Below, in pieces: positions 6,249 through 8,538 of a stretch of DNA of 8,538 bases (positions are counted from its first letter, which is position 1; the number at the start of each line of letters is the position of its first letter). The notes under the pieces are model-generated. The model saw nothing but the letters and a program-made list of their open reading frames with translations, was not told the origin of the DNA and did no database searches. The translations under genes were made by a program, and so were the position numbers. This stretch comes from Chitinophagaceae bacterium (GTDB taxonomy: Bacteria; Bacteroidota; Bacteroidia; Chitinophagales; Chitinophagaceae). The stretch is from the NCBI GenBank assembly GCA_003135585.1, contig PLCH01000061.1, positions 1,258 to 9,795 of the forward strand. Reading direction: 5' to 3'.

Positions 6249-7664
6249 CTAGCTGCCCCACTCTGTATGGAATACCCCTGATTCATCGATGCGCTGGTAC
6301 GTATGGGCACCGAAATAATCCCTCTGGGCCTGGATTAAATTGGTGGGCAAATGTTCGGTCCGGTAAGCGTCAAAATAGCTGAGTGCTGCCATTAATCCCG
6401 CTACTGGGTAACCGGTCTGGGTGGCGTGCATGATCACATGGTGGATCGGTTGTTTTTTAGCCTGCAGCATTTTCGCAACGGCGGGATCCAGTAACAAATT
6501 TGACAACTGGGCATTTGCCTGGTAAGCACCGTAGAATACTTCGAGTAGAGATGACCGTATGATACATCCCCCCCTCCATATTCTGACAACTTCGGGCAAG
6601 GGAACCTGCATATCCAATTCTGCCGAAGCTTTATGCAGCATTGCCAGCCCCTGAGCATAACTAATAATGGTGGAAAAATAAAGTGCATCATGCACCTGTT
6701 GTATAAAGACTTCCCTTGGAACAGCAATGGGAACCGTTGTGGTTTTATATAAAGCGGCCGCTTTCACTCTTTCCTCTTTATAAGAAGAAAGGTCCCGCAT
6801 GGAGACCGCCATATCTATAACGGGTACGGGGACACCCAGATCCATTGCATCCTGAGAGGTCCATTTCCCCGTACCCTTGGAGCCTGCTTTGTCAAGGATC
6901 ATGTCTACCAGACGGTTTCCGGTCTTGCTATCCTCCTGCAAAAAAATATCTTTGGTAATTTCAACCAGGAAGGATTGCAACTCACCTTCGTTCCAGGTTT
7001 TATATACCTTGTACAATTCGTCGTTGTTTAACCCCACACCCCGGTGCAGTAGGTCATAGGTTTCACTGATAAGCTGCATAATCGCGTATTCAATACCGTT
7101 ATGAACCATCTTAACATAATGTCCGGCAGCCCCCTTCCCCAGATGAGCTACGCACGCACTTTTATTTACCTTTGCAGCCACGGCTTCGAAAATAGGCTTT
7201 ACGCTCTGGTAGGCAGCCGGATCGCCACCGGGCATGATGCTTGGGCCCATTCGCGCACCATGTTCCCCCCCCGAGATCCCCACACCCATAAAATGAATGT
7301 CTTTTTCCTGCAAAAAAGCAACACGGCGCAAAGTATCCGTATAATGAGAATTGCCACCGTCAATAACTATATCATTTTTATCCAGTAAGGGGAGCAGGTC
7401 ATTGATTACATCGTCAACGGGTTTACCGGCCGGTACCAGCATCATTATTTTCCGCGGGGTACCCAATTGTTTTACCATTTCTGCCAGGGTGTTTACTCCT
7501 TTTACTATGGAGCCCGGAGTGGCGGAGGATTCAAGGAGAGCTCCTTTTTTGGGGTCTTTATCAAAACCGATTACCTGGAAACCATGATCTGCCATATTCA
7601 ACAGAAGGTTTCGGCCCATAACACCTAGGCCAATCATACCAAAATCAAATAATTTGTTTGCCAT
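6249..7664 (-). CDS. gnd: 6-phosphogluconate dehydrogenase, decarboxylating (long form)
   Basis: Converts 6-phosphogluconate to ribulose-5-phosphate and CO2 with reduction of a nicotinamide cofactor. At 471 residues it is the long, E. coli-like form and is complete through the C-terminal substrate-binding tail (QAQRDYFGAHTY, then FHTEW). Cofactor loop GLGVMGRN is at 12-19; SGGEHGAR at 131-138; catalytic K185 and E192 sit in HYVKMVHNGIEY at 182-193; DKAGSKGTGKWT follows in the helical domain. The odd point is residues 35-37, Asp-Lys-Asp, in place of the Asn-Arg-Ser/Thr that binds the NADP 2'-phosphate in classical enzymes. Ala194-Ile195 also replaces the common Gly-Asp after IEY. The ATG at 7664 is the natural start. 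It is the first gene of the cluster, followed by zwf and pgl on the same strand. Confidence 0.97.
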   Translation of the reverse strand: MANKLFDFGMIGLGVMGRNLLLNMADHGFQVIGFDKDPKKGALLESSATPGSIVKGVNTLAEMVKQLGTPRKIMMLVPAGKPVDDVINDLLPLLDKNDIVIDGGNSHYTDTLRRVAFLQEKDIHFMGVGISGGEHGARMGPSIMPGGDPAAYQSVKPIFEAVAAKVNKSACVAHLGKGAAGHYVKMVHNGIEYAIMQLISETYDLLHRGVGLNNDELYKVYKTWNEGELQSFLVEITKDIFLQEDSKTGNRLVDMILDKAGSKGTGKWTSQDAMDLGVPVPVIDMAVSMRDLSSYKEERVKAAALYKTTTVPIAVPREVFIQQVHDALYFSTIISYAQGLAMLHKASAELDMQVPLPEVVRIWRGGCIIRSSLLEVFYGAYQANAQLSNLLLDPAVAKMLQAKKQPIHHVIMHATQTGYPVAGLMAALSYFDAYRTEHLPTNLIQAQRDYFGAHTYQRIDESGVFHTEWGS

Positions 7665-7779
7665 GTTTGATAATAAGAGGGCATAAATTTAGGCATTTAG
7701 AACAGGAAAACGGATTCCCCTCAGATCAAGACCTCTAAAAGGACCTATCAGCAGAAACTCATCGTTCAACAAAAGACAT
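7665..7779 (-). promoter_or_regulatory. Intergenic region upstream of gnd, candidate promoter
   Basis: The 115 bases between the cytochrome stop and the gnd start should hold the promoter of the gnd-zwf-pgl cluster if it is separate from the cytochrome gene. On the minus strand, TAAATTTA (plus-strand 7684-7691) matches TAnnTTTG except for the last base and would give a leader of about a dozen bases. There is no good -33 TTTG at the usual distance; the nearest T-run is about 15 bases away. No strong terminator for the cytochrome gene is visible, so readthrough into gnd is possible. Confidence 0.3.
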
Positions 7780-8184
7780 TTATTTCCCGTCAGGGTGCTG
7801 GTTTCCACGGTGGCAGGTCACACAGCTGATGGCCGGGACTGTCTCCCCTTTTTCATCTTTATTAAAGCTGAAATATTTCTTATTGATCTTGTTGGTCATG
7901 CGCATCATGTGCCTTGCAATCCCTTTTTCAGGTTTTTCATCACTTGCGAAATCCAGTTTTCTTTCAGTGCTGTCTTTGGAAGGGGCATGGCAGAATTTGC
8001 ACTTAACGCCTAAGGCGTCCTTGAAGCTGTCCATGATCTTGTCCAGATCGTCATCGCTGATGTTTTTTGGTAAAATCTTCAGGTTTTTATGACGGGGTTC
8101 GTCCGCCGGTTTGGTGGCGGAAATACCCGCAAAAACGAAAATTGCCAATGCTAGTGCAACGCCGGATTTTCTGTAATGGATCAT
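7780..8184 (-). CDS. Small secreted di-heme cytochrome c, reaction-centre cytochrome-like
   Basis: A 134-residue exported electron carrier. Residues 1-23 are a Sec signal peptide (R5, K6, hydrophobic 8-22, cleavage near ISA-T). Two covalent heme sites are visible: CKFCH at 62-66 and CVTCH at 121-125. The spacing ILPKN..., M51, LGVKCKFCH resembles the half-domain of photosynthetic reaction-centre cytochrome subunits, in which a Met in the preceding helix is an axial ligand; M51 and one of M93, M94 or M96 are candidates here. Bacteroidota often carry such small non-photosynthetic relatives, and nothing in the window suggests photosynthesis. Redox partners are unknown. It is upstream of gnd on the same strand but 115 bases away, with no evident functional link to sugar metabolism. 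Confidence 0.9.
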   Translation of the reverse strand: MIHYRKSGVALALAIFVFAGISATKPADEPRHKNLKILPKNISDDDLDKIMDSFKDALGVKCKFCHAPSKDSTERKLDFASDEKPEKGIARHMMRMTNKINKKYFSFNKDEKGETVPAISCVTCHRGNQHPDGK

Positions 8185-8299
8185 AAATACGTTTTAATCT
8201 GCCGAATTTACCAAAACATTTATATTCCCGTCTAAAATTTTATGATCGGCCAAATGTTATCGTAAATTAGCGGCCCATTAACCGACAATAACCTTTACC
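8185..8299. promoter_or_regulatory. Divergent intergenic region with candidate promoters both ways
   Basis: The cytochrome gene (minus) and the oxidoreductase gene (plus) diverge from these 115 bases, so both promoters must lie here or inside the genes. On the plus strand TTTT (8238-8241), a 21-base gap and TAAATTAG (8263-8270) resemble TTTG/TAnnTTTG, about 30 bases before the ATG. On the minus strand TAAATTCG (plus-strand 8203-8210) lies 18 bases before the cytochrome start, with TTTT (plus-strand 8234-8237) 23 bases further up. Both are imperfect matches in AT-rich DNA. Confidence 0.3.
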
Positions 8300-8538
8300 A
8301 TGACAAGACTCATCCGCTGGGGCATTTTAGGATGTGGAAGAATTGCCCGCAAATTTGCCTCGGACCTCAGGCACACTGAAAATGCAGAACTCATTGCCCT
8401 TGGCTCACGCAGCCGGGCAACTGCTGAAGAATTTGCCCGGGAATTTTCGGTTAAGTTCGTTCATGACAGTTACGAATCCCTGGCGGCTAACGAAGAGGTG
8501 GAAGTAATTTATGTAGCCACTCCTCATGCCTTGCATTA
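8300..8538 (+). CDS. Gfo/Idh/MocA family oxidoreductase, N-terminal part (3' end outside window)
   Basis: The first 79 residues of an NAD(P)-dependent dehydrogenase acting on a sugar, inositol or similar polyol. The N-terminal strand and loop WGILGCGRIA (residues 7-16) is the Rossmann GxGxxA dinucleotide site, followed by a helix, the strand ELIALGSRS that ends the second beta strand, a helix (TAEEFAREF), and VIYVATPHALH at the cut edge, which matches the family's usual YVATPxxxH segment. The ATG at 8300 puts the Rossmann strand at residue 4-5, as expected. The substrate cannot be assigned because the catalytic EKP motif and the C-terminal domain lie outside. The sequence resembles the trans-1,2-dihydrobenzene-1,2-diol dehydrogenase/glucose-fructose oxidoreductase branch, with low certainty. 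Confidence 0.9.
   Translation, partial: MTRLIRWGILGCGRIARKFASDLRHTENAELIALGSRSRATAEEFAREFSVKFVHDSYESLAANEEVEVIYVATPHALH

Noticed and set aside
7780..8184. Photosynthetic function suggested by the reaction-centre cytochrome resemblance
   Set aside because: No other photosynthesis gene is present, and small relatives with this motif layout are found in non-phototrophic Bacteroidota.
1..8538. CRISPR array, insertion sequence, prophage, toxin-antitoxin or defence island
   Set aside because: I saw no regularly spaced repeats, terminal inverted repeats, transposase or integrase motifs, or nuclease/effector domains; base composition and gene style look even across the window.

Overview
The window looks like chromosomal DNA of a member of the Bacteroidota, probably near the Chitinophagaceae. 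I infer this from A/T-rich translation starts without Shine-Dalgarno sequences, upstream boxes resembling the Bacteroidota -7 element (TAnnTTTG), signal peptides ending in Ser-Gln, and the style of several proteins (VLCAD-like acyl-CoA dehydrogenase, small di-heme cytochrome of the reaction-centre cytochrome family, gnd-zwf-pgl cluster). No sequence search was possible, so the taxon is an inference.

Layout, left to right. Positions 2-829 (+) hold the C-terminal part of an acyl-CoA dehydrogenase cut by the window edge. A 234-base gap (830-1063) holds a weak hairpin, a 14-base near-palindrome and a candidate promoter. Positions 1064-3814 (+) are a tightly packed four-gene run: a membrane-anchored coiled-coil protein, an exported zinc N-acetylmuramoyl-L-alanine amidase, a DUF2251-like protein whose start overlaps the amidase stop, and a Dabb-domain protein. 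It meets, tail to tail across 99 bases, a minus-strand cluster transcribed gnd -> zwf -> pgl (7664 down to 3914). Upstream of gnd on the same strand is a small secreted di-heme cytochrome c (8184-7780). A divergent intergenic region separates it from the start of a Gfo/Idh/MocA oxidoreductase (8300 to the right edge).

Functionally, zwf, pgl and gnd encode the whole oxidative pentose phosphate branch: glucose-6-phosphate to 6-phosphogluconolactone, to 6-phosphogluconate, to ribulose-5-phosphate plus CO2 and reduced nicotinamide cofactor. The most notable reading is that gnd carries Asp-Lys-Asp where classical NADP enzymes have Asn-Arg-Ser/Thr, and zwf has Ser where E. coli has the NADP-selective Lys18. 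The branch may therefore make NADH or be dual-specific. The plus-strand run links a cell-wall hydrolase with a coiled-coil membrane protein, but the predicted topology puts the coiled coil in the cytoplasm, so direct contact is not obvious.

I found no CRISPR array, insertion sequence, phage gene, RNA gene or recognisable defence system. This is mostly ordinary housekeeping DNA with a few points worth checking.
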